A stretch of DNA of 64,000 bases from JABWBP01 sp964522165 (GCA_964522165.1 CAZFVV010000001.1:62001-126000), one strand, 5' to 3'. Shown: positions 15,946 through 25,303, counted from the first letter of the stretch. Made by a program: numbers and translations. The notes: generated by a model from the letters alone, not told the origin.

Positions 15946-17673
15946 ATGAAGATCGAAGGCTACGAAATCCTCAAAGAGATCAGCCGGGGGCCGATTACCA
16001 CGGTATTCCTGGGGAAGCAGTTGGCGTTGGAACGCCTGGTGCTCATCAAGCTGCTGAACGCCCAGTGGCAGCGAGAGGCGGACCTGATCGAGCGTTTTCG
16101 CCGCGAAGCAATTATATGCGCCCGCCTGAAGCATCCCAATATCGTCAGCATCTATGATGTCGGTACCCATTCCGACAACCTCTACCTGGTAATCGAATAT
16201 ATCGAAGGGGAGGATTTAGGGCAGTTTCTGAAACGGCATCATCCCCTGCCGGTTGAGCTGGCGCTGTTCATCAGCAGAGAGCTGATCGCCGGGCTGGCTT
16301 ACGCCCATTCCCAGGGAATCATCCACCGCGACATCAAGCCGGGCAATATTATGGTGAGCCGGGAGGGCGCGGTCAAAATCACCGATTTCGGGCTGGCGCG
16401 CACGGAGGATTTGCCTTCGATCACCGCGCAGGGGGGAACGGTGGGCACCCCGGCGTATATGTCGCCGGAGCAAACCCGGGGGGAGAAGCTGGATCAGCGT
16501 TCGGATATTTTCAGCTTAGGCGCTACCCTCTACGCGCTGGCCAGCGGGGAATCGCCTTTCCGGGGAGAAAATTTCGCCGATTCCATCCAAAAAGTATTGA
16601 GAAACAATCCCCCGCCTCTCCGGCAAATCCGGCCGGACATTCCCGACTGGTTCTCCGGCCTGGCGGCGGGAATGCTGCACAAAGATCCCCGGAAGCGCCC
16701 CGCTTCCGCCAAAGAGGTTCTCAGCCATTTCGGTTTTCATAACCTGCCGGCCAATCGCGACCGCCTGGCGGCTTTCATCATTGATCCCGCGGGTTTCCGG
16801 CCGCGCGAAAAAGCTGCTGACAAAACGGGCAGGAGTTCCTTTCTGCGCCCCTCTTACCGGCTGCCGGCAGTGATTTTGGGAGCAATGATCATAGCGCTGG
16901 TCATCCTGTTCAGCCGCAATGGAGGGCAAGAACCGTCCGCCGGGAAGCAACCCCTGGGGAATCCGGCGGCGCCCGCCCGGCTTCCCGACTCGTTGAATTC
17001 AAGTGATACTTTTTTCTCCTCGCTGGAACAAGATAGCACAGGCCAACCCTCATCAATCGCCCGTAATTCTGCTGCGAAAAATCGCCGTGGCGATATACCG
17101 GCGCAAACGCTTTCTCGCGGCGCTGCCGGGAGCGACCATCAAGAGGCTCGACCGGGGACGACATCCCCCGCGGGAAATTTATCCCCGGAAAGCGATAGCG
17201 CAGAGCGCCCGCCAGCGTTGCGGGATTCTCTGGCGGAAAGCGCCTCCGCTGGCCCGGGCGGGCTTTTTATCGTCTGCGCTCCCTGGGCGGATATATTTAT
17301 CGACGGGCAGAAAAAGGATACTACCCCGCTGCGCCAGCCGCTGTTGTTGCCGCCCGCAGTATATAACCTGGAATTGAAGAATCCCGGCTTCGAGACCTAC
17401 CGCCGCCAGGTGGCCGTTGAACCCGGTAAAACCGATTCCCTGGTGGTCAATCTCCGGCCCCGGGCCGGTTACCTGGCCCTGCGGGTAACTCCCTGGGCGG
17501 AGGTGTACCTCAACGGAGAATATTACGACACCACTCCCCTGAAACACCCCATTTCCCTGCCCTCCGGAAAGTACGAAATCAAACTGGTCAACCCCAATTT
17601 CTCCGCCTGGGCCGACAGCGTGGTAATTACCGCCGGAGAAACGGCCTCCCGCCAGGTAACGTTGAGCAAATGA
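15946..17673 (+). CDS. Membrane serine/threonine protein kinase with two PEGA domains
   Basis: 575 aa. The kinase domain spans residues about 5-265 with the lysine in LVLIKLLN, the catalytic loop HRDIKPGNIM, DFGLA and the substrate segment GTPAYMSPEQ. The glycine-rich loop is degenerate (EISRGPITTVFLG). A single membrane segment lies near 305-325 (AVILGAMIIALVILF). The outer part is a Ser/Pro/Gly-rich linker, then two PEGA repeats beginning GGLFIVCAPWADIFIDGQ (about 440) and YLALRVTPWAEVYLNGEY (about 508). PEGA domains are extracytoplasmic and surface- or wall-associated, so the kinase probably senses the envelope. An envelope protein gene follows. No strong ribosome site is seen before the ATG. 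Confidence 0.93.
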   Translation: MKIEGYEILKEISRGPITTVFLGKQLALERLVLIKLLNAQWQREADLIERFRREAIICARLKHPNIVSIYDVGTHSDNLYLVIEYIEGEDLGQFLKRHHPLPVELALFISRELIAGLAYAHSQGIIHRDIKPGNIMVSREGAVKITDFGLARTEDLPSITAQGGTVGTPAYMSPEQTRGEKLDQRSDIFSLGATLYALASGESPFRGENFADSIQKVLRNNPPPLRQIRPDIPDWFSGLAAGMLHKDPRKRPASAKEVLSHFGFHNLPANRDRLAAFIIDPAGFRPREKAADKTGRSSFLRPSYRLPAVILGAMIIALVILFSRNGGQEPSAGKQPLGNPAAPARLPDSLNSSDTFFSSLEQDSTGQPSSIARNSAAKNRRGDIPAQTLSRGAAGSDHQEARPGTTSPAGNLSPESDSAERPPALRDSLAESASAGPGGLFIVCAPWADIFIDGQKKDTTPLRQPLLLPPAVYNLELKNPGFETYRRQVAVEPGKTDSLVVNLRPRAGYLALRVTPWAEVYLNGEYYDTTPLKHPISLPSGKYEIKLVNPNFSAWADSVVITAGETASRQVTLSK

Positions 17674-17694
17674 CATTTACTGGGGTAAATCAAA

Positions 17695-17732
17695 GACCTC
17701 AAAGGTTTTCAAAACCTTTGAGGTCTTTTTTT
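17695..17732 (+). terminator. Intrinsic terminator after the kinase gene
   Basis: Stem GACCTCAAAGGTTTT paired with AAAACCTTTGAGGTC (17695-17725), followed by a run of T residues to 17732. It lies 22 bp after the kinase stop codon. The same GACCTC...GAGGTC word appears in hairpins without T-runs at 25304-25333 and 58329-58350, so it may be a repeat put to use as a terminator. Confidence 0.8.
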
Positions 17733-17808
17733 ATTGGCCGTATCTCGTCCAACCGTTGTTTATAATCCCATAATTGCTTAGATTCCCGCTCATCGAAATA
17801 AACTACGA

Positions 17809-18651
17809 ATGATACCGATGCGAATGAATTTAGCCCGATCCCATGGCCCATTTCGATCTGCCGGCTTGCTTTCCACTTTCCTCCTGGCTTTTGCCTTTTA
17901 CCTTTTTCCTTTTTCCTTCCTCGCGCTTCAAGCCCAATCTTCTACCGCGGATATTTTGCAGGTAAAATTCTATTACGATGCGGTGGAGTTTGAAAAAGCA
18001 ATCTCTACCGGCAAGGAAATACTAACCTCCGGCCAACCATTCGCCCCTGACGAATTGTTGTTTTTGCACCGTTACGTCGCGCTCTCCTATTACAACGTCG
18101 GGCAGGTGGATTCCGCGCGAACCCATTTCCTGAGCCTGCTCTCGGTCGATCCCGGTTACGAGTTGGACCCGGTGACGGTATCTCCTAAAATCATCGATTT
18201 CTTCAACGACATCAAAAAAGATTACCAGGCGCTGGCCGGTTCGGGGCCGGGGGCGGCTTATACCCGCTACGTTTTTGTGGAGGACCTGCGCCCCGGCGCG
18301 GCCTGGCGCTCCATGATCCTCCCCGGCTGGGGGCAGTTTTACAAACATCAGAAAACTAAGGGATATTTATTGGGAGGGGCGTTTTGGGGCAGTTTGCTGG
18401 CCACGGGAATTTCACTGCTTCAAGAGAATGCCGCTCGTGAGAAATACCTGGACAGCAACACCCCGGAAGATATCGAGCGCACTTATTCCGATTACGACCA
18501 ATGGCACAAAACCCGCCAGGTATTCACCATCGCCAGTGCGGCGCTCTGGGCGGTGGCGGTGGGCGACGCGCTGTGGAGCCCTTATTCCCGGGCCTCCCTG
18601 GCCGCCCGCCCGGAAGGCGGCGTACTGATGACCCTGCAAATTCAGTTTTGA
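17809..18651 (+). CDS. Envelope protein with DUF5683-like domain
   Basis: 280 aa. The N-terminus is hydrophobic (residues about 18-43, ending ALQAQ) and reads as a signal peptide. Residues about 45-135 look like a TPR-like helical region. The segment SMILPGWGQFYKHQKTKGYLLGG resembles the DUF5683 signature of Bacteroidota and related envelope proteins, followed by two hydrophobic helices. Function is unknown. It follows the PEGA-domain kinase after a terminator, so the two are probably transcribed separately. The start is uncertain between ATG codons at 17809, 17818 and 17824. Confidence 0.75.
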   Translation: MIPMRMNLARSHGPFRSAGLLSTFLLAFAFYLFPFSFLALQAQSSTADILQVKFYYDAVEFEKAISTGKEILTSGQPFAPDELLFLHRYVALSYYNVGQVDSARTHFLSLLSVDPGYELDPVTVSPKIIDFFNDIKKDYQALAGSGPGAAYTRYVFVEDLRPGAAWRSMILPGWGQFYKHQKTKGYLLGGAFWGSLLATGISLLQENAAREKYLDSNTPEDIERTYSDYDQWHKTRQVFTIASAALWAVAVGDALWSPYSRASLAARPEGGVLMTLQIQF

Positions 18652-18717
18652 GAAACGATCGCCTGGGCTATGGCCGCAATTTATTTAGCCGGGTAATGCC
18701 GGCTTGCAGGCAGAAAA

Positions 18718-18778
18718 CAGGAGTGCAAAATTTATTTTGCACCCCCAGCGCCAGTGCAGAATCAATTCTGCACTCCTG
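18718..18778. repeat. GTGCAAAA palindromic repeat, composite copy
   Basis: Two palindromes in tandem: GTGCAAAATTTATTTTGCAC (18723-18742), then after about 10 bp GTGCAGAATCAATTCTGCAC. The outer CAGGA and TCCTG extend the pair into one larger inverted repeat. Other copies are at 15574, 29908, 30113 and 32041. Confidence 0.75.
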
Positions 18779-18833
18779 ATTTTGTACTCGCGCAGTATTT
18801 TGGCAACTTCGCAACCCGCAACTTCAACCCTTC

Positions 18834-20201
18834 CTACTTCACGTACACCGTTTTGATGTTCACGAATTCCTTGATGCCGTAATGGGAGAGCTCCCGGCCG
18901 TAGCCGCTTTCTTTGACGCCCCCGAAGGGCAGGCGCGGGTCGGATTTGATAAAGGCGTTGACGAAGCAGCTGCCCGCCTCCAGTTCTTCCGCCGCGATGC
19001 GCTCGCCCCTCTCAACGTCGCGGGTGAAGATGGCCGCCCCCAACCCGAAAACGGAATTATTCGCCGTGCGGATCGCCTCCGCCTCATCCTTCACCCGGAT
19101 GATCGCCGCGGCCGGGCCGAAAAGCTCCTCGTCGAACGCGGGCATCCCCTCGCGCACCGCGCTGAGCACCGTGGGGGGATAAAACGCGCCGTCCCCCGGG
19201 GGAATTTCCCCGCCTAAAAGGCATTTAGCGCCCAACTTGATGCTTTCCGCCACCTGGCGGTGCAAATCGTCGCGCAAATCGCGGCGCGCCTGGGGGCCGA
19301 CCTCGGTATCCTCTTCTAAAGGATCGCCCATCTTTTTAACGCGCATTTTTTCCACGTAAAGACGCTCGAATTCATCGGCGATGGATTGGGGAACGATGAA
19401 GCGCTTGGCGGCGATGCAGCTTTGCCCGGAATTGATCAAGCGGCTGTTTACGCAGGCGCTCACCGCCGCCTCCAGGTCCGCGTCTTCCAGCACGATGTAG
19501 GGATCGCTGCCGCCCAATTCCAAAACCGACTTTTTGAGCATTTCCCCGGCTTTTTTCGCAACCGCCCTGCCCGCGGGGGTGCTGCCGGTGAGGGTAACCG
19601 CCGCCACCAGGGGATTTTCGATAATCGCGGAAACCTGCCCGCTGCCCACCGGCAGTGTGGTAAAGCAATGTTCGGGGAAACCGGCCTCGCGGAAAACCGC
19701 CTCGATGGCCAGGGCGCAGCCGGTCACGTTGGAAGAGTGCTTCAGCAGACCTACGTTGCCGGCCATCAGCCCCGGGGCGGCAAAGCGGAACACCTGCCAG
19801 AAAGGGAAATTCCAGGGCATCACCGCCAGCACCACTCCCAACGGCTGGAAGGTGACGAAACTTTTGCGGGCGTCGGTCGCGATGATTTCCGGCTGCAAGA
19901 ATTTCTCCCCGTTTTCCGCGTAGTACTCGCACACCCAGGCGCATTTTTCCGCCTCGGCGCGCCCTTCCCGCACCGGCTTGCCCATCTCCTCGGCCATCAG
20001 GCGGGCGTACTCCGCGCTTTTGTGGCGCAGCAGCAGGGCTGATTTTTTCAGCAGCAACGCACGATCGGAAAAGCCGCTTCGCCTCCATTCCAAAAAGGTG
20101 CGATGGGCTTGCCGGATATTTTTTTCCACTGCCTGCGGCGACATTTCTTCGTAGGTTTTAATGGTTTTTCCCGTTGCCGGGTTGATGGACATGAGCGCCA
20201 T
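18834..20201 (-). CDS. NAD(P)-dependent aldehyde dehydrogenase (succinate-semialdehyde dehydrogenase-like)
   Basis: 455 aa. Catalytic residues of the ALDH family are visible: Asn in MPWNFPFWQVFRF, Glu in SVLELGGSDPYI and the nucleophile Cys in NSGQSCIAAKRF. The N-terminus (INPATGKTIKTYEEMSP) and overall pattern fit the YneI/Sad-type succinate-semialdehyde dehydrogenases, but substrate cannot be fixed from sequence. I start it at the ATG at 20201 because GGAGGAG (20204-20210) lies directly upstream; the longer reading to 20270 adds unrelated basic residues. It is transcribed away from the polysaccharide locus. Confidence 0.9.
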   Translation of the reverse strand: MALMSINPATGKTIKTYEEMSPQAVEKNIRQAHRTFLEWRRSGFSDRALLLKKSALLLRHKSAEYARLMAEEMGKPVREGRAEAEKCAWVCEYYAENGEKFLQPEIIATDARKSFVTFQPLGVVLAVMPWNFPFWQVFRFAAPGLMAGNVGLLKHSSNVTGCALAIEAVFREAGFPEHCFTTLPVGSGQVSAIIENPLVAAVTLTGSTPAGRAVAKKAGEMLKKSVLELGGSDPYIVLEDADLEAAVSACVNSRLINSGQSCIAAKRFIVPQSIADEFERLYVEKMRVKKMGDPLEEDTEVGPQARRDLRDDLHRQVAESIKLGAKCLLGGEIPPGDGAFYPPTVLSAVREGMPAFDEELFGPAAAIIRVKDEAEAIRTANNSVFGLGAAIFTRDVERGERIAAEELEAGSCFVNAFIKSDPRLPFGGVKESGYGRELSHYGIKEFVNIKTVYVK

Positions 20202-20505
20202 AGCTCCTCCGCGTGTTTTGGGGTGTTTGAAAAATCTCCTGCATAAAAACCTTCGACTCCTGATTGGCATTTAAGATAAAAAGGAACGTTGCGGCAGATA
20301 AAGGAGATAAAAATTTTGCATAACGGTTCGGGTTGTTTTTCGGGTTGTGGTTAAGTTTTGATTGATGAAAGAGTGATTGCCACATCTCCGTCGGATAAGA
20401 CGGATCAAGCGGCCGATTAAATTTCCGATAATGGGGAAGTGCAGAGTATCACAGTAAAAACGGCATTTAACGCCGATTATTGCGTTTCGTAAATAAGGAA
20501 GGAAT
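20202..20505. other. Divergent intergenic region, 304 bp
   Basis: Lies between the ALDH gene (minus) and wecB (plus), so it should hold both promoters. It is AT-richer than its flanks. Short inverted words are present (CTCCGTCGGATAAGACGGATC around 20386-20406, and AACGGCATTTAACGCCGATT around 20459-20478). No gene seen. Confidence 0.4.
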
Positions 20506-21600
20506 ATGAAACGAATTTTGAACGTGGTGGGCGCGCGGCCCAATTTTATGAAGATCGCCCCGATCCAGCGCGCCATGCAGCAATATCCCCGGGAGTTCGA
20601 GCCGCTGCTGGTGCATACCGGCCAGCATTACGACGAGCGCATGAGCAAGCTGTTCTTCGAAGATTTGCAGCTTCCTCAGCCGGATATTTATTTGGGGGTA
20701 GGCTCCGGTTCCCACGCGGAACAGACCGCCCGGATTATGATCGATTTTGAAAAAATCTGCTTAGAACGGAAGCCGGACCTGGTGCTGGTGGTGGGCGACG
20801 TGAATTCCACGGTGGCGTGCAGCCTGGTGGCCTCCAAATTGTGGATTCCGGTGGCGCACGTGGAAGCGGGCCTGCGCAGCTACGACCGGAAAATGCCCGA
20901 GGAGATCAACCGGCTGATGACCGACGCGGTCTCGGATTATCTGTTCGTCACTGAACAGAGCGGGATCGACAACCTGCTGAAAGAGGGCATCGACCGGGGC
21001 AAAATCCATTTCGTGGGCAACGTGATGATCGATTCCCTGGCCTATTTCTTAGAAAAGGCCAACGGCTCCCCGGTGCTGAAGCACTTAGAATTGCAGCCCC
21101 GCGGCTACGCCCTGGTGACCCTGCACCGCCCCTCCAACGTGGATGAACCGGGGAACTTCCTGAAAATTATCTCTGCTTTCGAGGAAATTCAGCGCCATTT
21201 GCCGATCATCTTTCCCATCCATCCCCGCACCGAGAAAAATATCAAGCTGTTCGGGCTGGAAGAGAAAGTCAAATCCCTGAAGAATTTGAAACTGCTGCCC
21301 CCGGTCGGCTACCTGGACTTCATGCAGTTGACCCAGAAGTGCAAATTCGTGATGACCGATTCCGGCGGCATCCAGGAGGAAACCACTTACTTAGGCATTC
21401 CTTGCCTCACCCTGCGGGAAAACACCGAGCGCCCGGTTACCGTGGAGGTGGGCACTAACGAGATCGTGGGCACGGATACGGAGAAAATCATCGCGTTGGG
21501 CGAGCGGATTCTCGCCGGCAAATGGAAAGCCGGACGCGTGCCGGAGTTGTGGGACGGCCGGGCCGCGGAGCGGATTGTGGAAGTGTTGCGGAAGGGGTAG
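20506..21600 (+). CDS. wecB: UDP-N-acetylglucosamine 2-epimerase (non-hydrolysing)
   Basis: 364 aa, full length. The start MKRILNVVGARPNFMKIAPI is the family hallmark, and HTGQHYDERMS, HVEAGLRSYDRKMPEEINR, HRPSNVD and the C-terminal MTDSGGIQEETTYLGIPCLT motif follow. It interconverts UDP-GlcNAc and UDP-ManNAc in the cytoplasm and supplies ManNAc or ManNAcA for surface glycans. AAGGAAGGA precedes the ATG. It is the first gene of a plus-strand run of polysaccharide genes to 34.6 kb. Confidence 0.96.
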   Translation: MKRILNVVGARPNFMKIAPIQRAMQQYPREFEPLLVHTGQHYDERMSKLFFEDLQLPQPDIYLGVGSGSHAEQTARIMIDFEKICLERKPDLVLVVGDVNSTVACSLVASKLWIPVAHVEAGLRSYDRKMPEEINRLMTDAVSDYLFVTEQSGIDNLLKEGIDRGKIHFVGNVMIDSLAYFLEKANGSPVLKHLELQPRGYALVTLHRPSNVDEPGNFLKIISAFEEIQRHLPIIFPIHPRTEKNIKLFGLEEKVKSLKNLKLLPPVGYLDFMQLTQKCKFVMTDSGGIQEETTYLGIPCLTLRENTERPVTVEVGTNEIVGTDTEKIIALGERILAGKWKAGRVPELWDGRAAERIVEVLRKG

Positions 21601-21607
21601 ATGAGGG

Positions 21608-21717
21608 GGAAAGGTAAAAGGTATATGGCATAAGGTATAGGGGTTGGGGTCAGAGAAATTACCCTGCACCCCACTCCCCACTCCCTACTCCCTTAATACC
21701 CTATACCTTATACCCTC
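21608..21717. repeat. Word-repeat hairpin, GGTATA family, copy 2
   Basis: The 5' arm is AAAGGTATATGGCATAAGG plus TATAGGGG; the 3' arm is AATACCCTATACCTTATACC. Inside is a second pair of arms, GGTTGGGGT against CCCCACTCCCCACTCCC. It separates wecB from the heparinase-like gene. Confidence 0.65.
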
Positions 21718-21764
21718 CATCCCCCCATGCTTATTTAAGTCAACCATACTAACCCAAACTAACC

Positions 21765-24014
21765 ATGTCGGTATTGAAATACGCCAGCAAATTGCGCAAA
21801 ATGTCCTCTGCGGAGATCTCTTTCCGGCTGCGCCAGCAGGCCCGCAACCGCGCGGAGACTTTGAAGTGGAAGAAAAACGGCAATAATCGCGAGGCCTTCG
21901 TTCCCGCGCACATCCGGGGTTGGGATTTGCGCCAGCATCCTTTCCCGGCCCCGGGGGTGCGCTTTTTCGGGCTGGCAGAGGACGCCGAAGGTTTGCGGAA
22001 TGAATTTTCCCGGCTTTTCCCCGGGAAGCTTGCCTCCCTGCAACAGCAGGCCGATCAATTGCTGGGGAACCGTTTCCGTTTTTTAGGCCTGGCGGTGGAA
22101 TTGCCCGACCCCATCCCCTGGAACCGCAATCCCCAGACCAGAGCCGAGTATCCGCGCCAGCATCACGCTTTGATGGATACCTTCAATACTGAAAAATATG
22201 GCGACGTGAAATACGCCTGGGAGCTAAACCGCCAGCAGTTTTTCATCGAAGTTGCGAAAGCTTACTTTTTGACCGGGGAAGAAAAATACGCCGCGAAAAT
22301 CTGGGCGTGGTTAGAAAGCTGGATTCGCGATAATCCCCACAAGATCGGGATCAACCACACCTCGGTGCTGGAGCACGCGGTGCGGATTTTTTCCTGGCTG
22401 TGGGCCTATTTTTTCACCCGGGAATCCGCGGTATGGACCCCGGAGCGCGTGGAAGTTTTGGCCCGCAACCTGCTGTTGCAGGGAGAGATGATCGAGGAAA
22501 ATCTCTCGTATTATTACAGTCCCTACAACCACCTGATCGGGGAATTGGCCGCGCTGGCCTTCCTGGGCACGGTGTACGGCAATTCCCCCAAAACCCAAAC
22601 CTGGCGCGACCGTTACTGGCAGAAGTTGGAGGCGCAGGCCGAAAAACAGTTCCACTCCGACGGGTTCACGGTGGAGCAGGCCGGCTATTACCACCATTTT
22701 ACCCTGGGGTTTTATCTGATGGTAGCCGTGCTGCGGGAGCAAAACGGCCTGCCGGTCTCCGCCCGCTTGTGGGAGATACTGGAACGCGCCATCGAATTGC
22801 CCATGCACCTCACCCGCCCGGACGGGCAATTGCCCATGTCGGGCGACATCGACAGCGCCCGCTCGCTCTATTTTTATGATCCTGAGCCGAAGTGGGATTT
22901 GCGGGCCTTTTTGGCGCTGGGCGCGGCCATTTTTCGCCGCGGCGACATGAAATTCGTGGCCGGGAGCGCCGGGGAAGAGATTCTCTGGCTTTCCGGTAGC
23001 GCGGGTGTGCAGGCATTCGAGCGGTTGAAAGCGGAGAAACCGGCGCAGTTTTCGCGCCAATTTCCCGGCAGCGGCTACGCCGTCATGCGCGACGGCTGGG
23101 AGAGCGGCAGCAATTACTGCTGCTTCGATTGCGGCGAGATCGCCCATGGAGTTTTCCGCGACGAAACCCCCTCCGCCGCCCACGGCCACGCCGACATCCT
23201 CTCCTTTGAACTCTGTATCGAGGGCCGACCGCTGGTGATCGATCCCGGTTTTTACACCTATTTCGGGCCCCTGGAGTGGCACCGCTATTTCCGCTCCACC
23301 CGCGGCCACAACGCCATCGAAGTAAACGGGGCCGGGCAGGCGCAGCACCAGGGGCGGCTGGGCTGGTCGAACGTCTCCCTGCCCAAAACGGAAATCTTCA
23401 AAACTTCCCCGGAGTGGGAATTCGCCGGGGGAGCCATCGACCGCTTTGCCGGGCTGGGGGAGAAGGTTTTCCATCGCCGTTATATCCTGTTCCGCAAGGG
23501 AAAGTATTTCCTGGTAATGGATGAAGTGGCCGGGGAAGGGGGTAAGCCCTTCCGGGTGGAATCCTCGCTGCACTTTTCGCCCGGCAACCTGATGTTCCGC
23601 AACGACCGCCTGGTGCGCAACGGGCAGGAAGCGGCCCTGCTGGCGCTTCCCGATACCGCGAAAGTGAGCATCGCCGCCGGGGGAGCCGCGCCCGACCAGG
23701 GCTGGATGGCGCAGGGCTACGGCGAAAGAGCGCCGGCCCCGGTCGTGAGAATCACCCTGCAAAAACCCCTCCCGGTGCGGTTGGGAATGCTCTTTCCCCT
23801 GCCGGCGCTGCGCAACCGGGTCAGCCGCCTGCACATCGAGCATGGTGGGGAGAATATTACCGTGTACCGGGTCGCTACAGAGGAGGGGGAAGAGCGGGTG
23901 CATTTGAACCCCCGCCGTAAAAAATTCTGGATCGGCTCCGAAGAAACCGACGCGGTTTGCGTGATCGAAACCAGCGGCCCGGGCAAAGAAAAACGCATGA
24001 TGCTGATTCGATAG
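21765..24014 (+). CDS. Heparinase II/III-family protein
   Basis: 749 aa. The N-terminal alpha/alpha toroid (residues about 60-400) includes WNRNPQ, KYAWELNRQQF and ISWLWAYFF-like helices. The C-terminal beta-sandwich lyase-type domain carries the motif APSAAHGHADILSFEL-like segment (TPSAAHGHADILSFEL) and WHRYFRSTRGHNAIEVNG, typical of heparinase II/III. There is no signal peptide. In polysaccharide gene clusters such proteins are often cytoplasmic or periplasmic and are thought to trim or modify uronic-acid polymers. The AlgD-like GDP-mannose dehydrogenase downstream would supply a uronate, which fits. Substrate is unproven. Confidence 0.9.
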   Translation: MSVLKYASKLRKMSSAEISFRLRQQARNRAETLKWKKNGNNREAFVPAHIRGWDLRQHPFPAPGVRFFGLAEDAEGLRNEFSRLFPGKLASLQQQADQLLGNRFRFLGLAVELPDPIPWNRNPQTRAEYPRQHHALMDTFNTEKYGDVKYAWELNRQQFFIEVAKAYFLTGEEKYAAKIWAWLESWIRDNPHKIGINHTSVLEHAVRIFSWLWAYFFTRESAVWTPERVEVLARNLLLQGEMIEENLSYYYSPYNHLIGELAALAFLGTVYGNSPKTQTWRDRYWQKLEAQAEKQFHSDGFTVEQAGYYHHFTLGFYLMVAVLREQNGLPVSARLWEILERAIELPMHLTRPDGQLPMSGDIDSARSLYFYDPEPKWDLRAFLALGAAIFRRGDMKFVAGSAGEEILWLSGSAGVQAFERLKAEKPAQFSRQFPGSGYAVMRDGWESGSNYCCFDCGEIAHGVFRDETPSAAHGHADILSFELCIEGRPLVIDPGFYTYFGPLEWHRYFRSTRGHNAIEVNGAGQAQHQGRLGWSNVSLPKTEIFKTSPEWEFAGGAIDRFAGLGEKVFHRRYILFRKGKYFLVMDEVAGEGGKPFRVESSLHFSPGNLMFRNDRLVRNGQEAALLALPDTAKVSIAAGGAAPDQGWMAQGYGERAPAPVVRITLQKPLPVRLGMLFPLPALRNRVSRLHIEHGGENITVYRVATEEGEERVHLNPRRKKFWIGSEETDAVCVIETSGPGKEKRMMLIR

Positions 24015-24099
24015 GTAATGCGGTGTTCAGGTGTTCGTGTGTTTAAGTGAATTAAGGGTTGGAGCCATAGTATTGAATTCGGAGAGAACTCAGGGTTTA

Positions 24100-24186
24100 A
24101 CATCCCCCCTGTCCCCCCCTTCAAAGGGGGGAACTACCCATTCGCCCTTGACTTTCCCCCCTTTGAAGGGGGGACAGGGGGGATGT
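24100..24186. repeat. Large C/G-rich hairpin (CCCCCTTCAAAGGGGG type)
   Basis: Arms of 33-34 bp, ACATCCCCCCTGTCCCCCCC continuing to AAAGGGGGGAA (24100-24133) and its complement (24154-24186), differing by one base indel, around a 20-bp loop. Each arm also contains the smaller palindrome CCCCCTTCAAAGGGGG. Here the C-rich word comes first, the reverse of the word-repeat families. It lies between the heparinase-like gene and the first GT4. Confidence 0.85.
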
Positions 24187-24217
24187 CATAAGCCGCTCTT
24201 AAAATAAATCCGATTTT

Positions 24218-25294
24218 ATGAACCCTAAAAAGCGCGTCAAAATATTAGAAATCAGTTCCTACCCGCCCCCGCGGGCCGGATGGGGGGTGCGGGTGGCGTT
24301 TGTCAAAGAGGCGCTCATCGAAGCGGGGCACGTTTGCGAGGTGCTCAACATCGCCCCGGAGAGCCGGAAAATCCCCAGCCCGGAGTATTTGACGTCGTTG
24401 AACGGGCTGGATTACGCCTGGAAGGTGTTCAGCCGCTGCCTGCGCGGCTACCGGGTACACATGCACCTGAACGGCAACTCTCCGAAAGGATTCGTGCTTA
24501 CCATTTTAGCGGAAGCGCTCAGCCTGCTCACCTTCAAGCGCCCGGCGCTGACCCTGCACGCCGGGCCGGAGCAGTTGTATTTTCCCAAAACCCGCGCCCC
24601 GCGCTTGATTCCCATGTTCAAATTCATCTTTGGGGTTGCCGGGAAAATTATCTGCAACAACGAGGCGGTGAAGGAGAAGATCGTGGAGTACGGCGTCAAC
24701 CCGGAAAAAATCGTACCCATCCAGGCTTTCAGCCGCCAATACCTGCGTTTCGAGCCGGCGCGGTTGAACGGTGCTTTGGCGGGGTTCATGGCGCAGCGCA
24801 AACCCCTGATTAGCTCTTACGTGTTCTTCCGCCCGGAATTTTTCATCGACCGGATGGTGAAAGGCATTGCGGAGCTGGCCAAAACCCACCCCGAAGTGGG
24901 CCTGCTGATCTTAGGTTCGGATGACGGGTCGGAAGAAATCCGCAAGCTGGTGAAAGAGCTAGGAATCTCCGCCAACGTCTATTTTGCCGGCGATTTGGAG
25001 CACGACGCTTTCCTGACCGCGCTCTCCCGCTCGGATATTTTCCTGCGCACCCCCATCCGCGACGGGGTCAGCTCCTCGGTATTAGAGGCGCTGGCGCTGC
25101 AAGTGCCGGTGGTGGCCAGCGAGAATCGCCGCCGCCCGGAGAGCGTGATCACTTACGACCACGAAGATATTTCCGATATGGTGCAGGCGTTGAATACCAC
25201 CATTGCGAATTTGGCGGCGGTCAAAGCGCAGGTGGTCAAACCGCTCATTAAGGATACCGTGGCGGAAGAAGTTAGAGTGCTGACGGAAAAATAA
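24218..25294 (+). CDS. Glycosyltransferase family 4 (GT-B)
   Basis: 358 aa. The N-terminal Rossmann domain begins KILEISSYPPPRAGWGVRV with a glycine-rich loop. The C-terminal half contains ISSYVFFRPEFFIDRMVKG and the donor-site pattern FLRTPIRDGVSSSVLEALALQVPVVAS, matching the E(x7)E region of GT4 enzymes. It should transfer a sugar from a nucleotide donor to a growing lipid-linked glycan on the cytoplasmic face of the membrane. Donor and acceptor cannot be read from sequence. No strong ribosome site is seen. Confidence 0.88.
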   Translation: MNPKKRVKILEISSYPPPRAGWGVRVAFVKEALIEAGHVCEVLNIAPESRKIPSPEYLTSLNGLDYAWKVFSRCLRGYRVHMHLNGNSPKGFVLTILAEALSLLTFKRPALTLHAGPEQLYFPKTRAPRLIPMFKFIFGVAGKIICNNEAVKEKIVEYGVNPEKIVPIQAFSRQYLRFEPARLNGALAGFMAQRKPLISSYVFFRPEFFIDRMVKGIAELAKTHPEVGLLILGSDDGSEEIRKLVKELGISANVYFAGDLEHDAFLTALSRSDIFLRTPIRDGVSSSVLEALALQVPVVASENRRRPESVITYDHEDISDMVQALNTTIANLAAVKAQVVKPLIKDTVAEEVRVLTEK

Positions 25295-25303
25295 TGTAAA
25301 ACC

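Noticed and set aside
15548..15949. Glycine/alanine-rich open frames across the GGCAGG tract
   Set aside because: All six frames stay open because the repeat lacks stop codons; the products are low-complexity artefacts of the repeat.
17179..17676. Minus-strand frame opposite the kinase tail
   Set aside because: Shadow of the PEGA-domain coding sequence, whose two repeats are clear on the plus strand.
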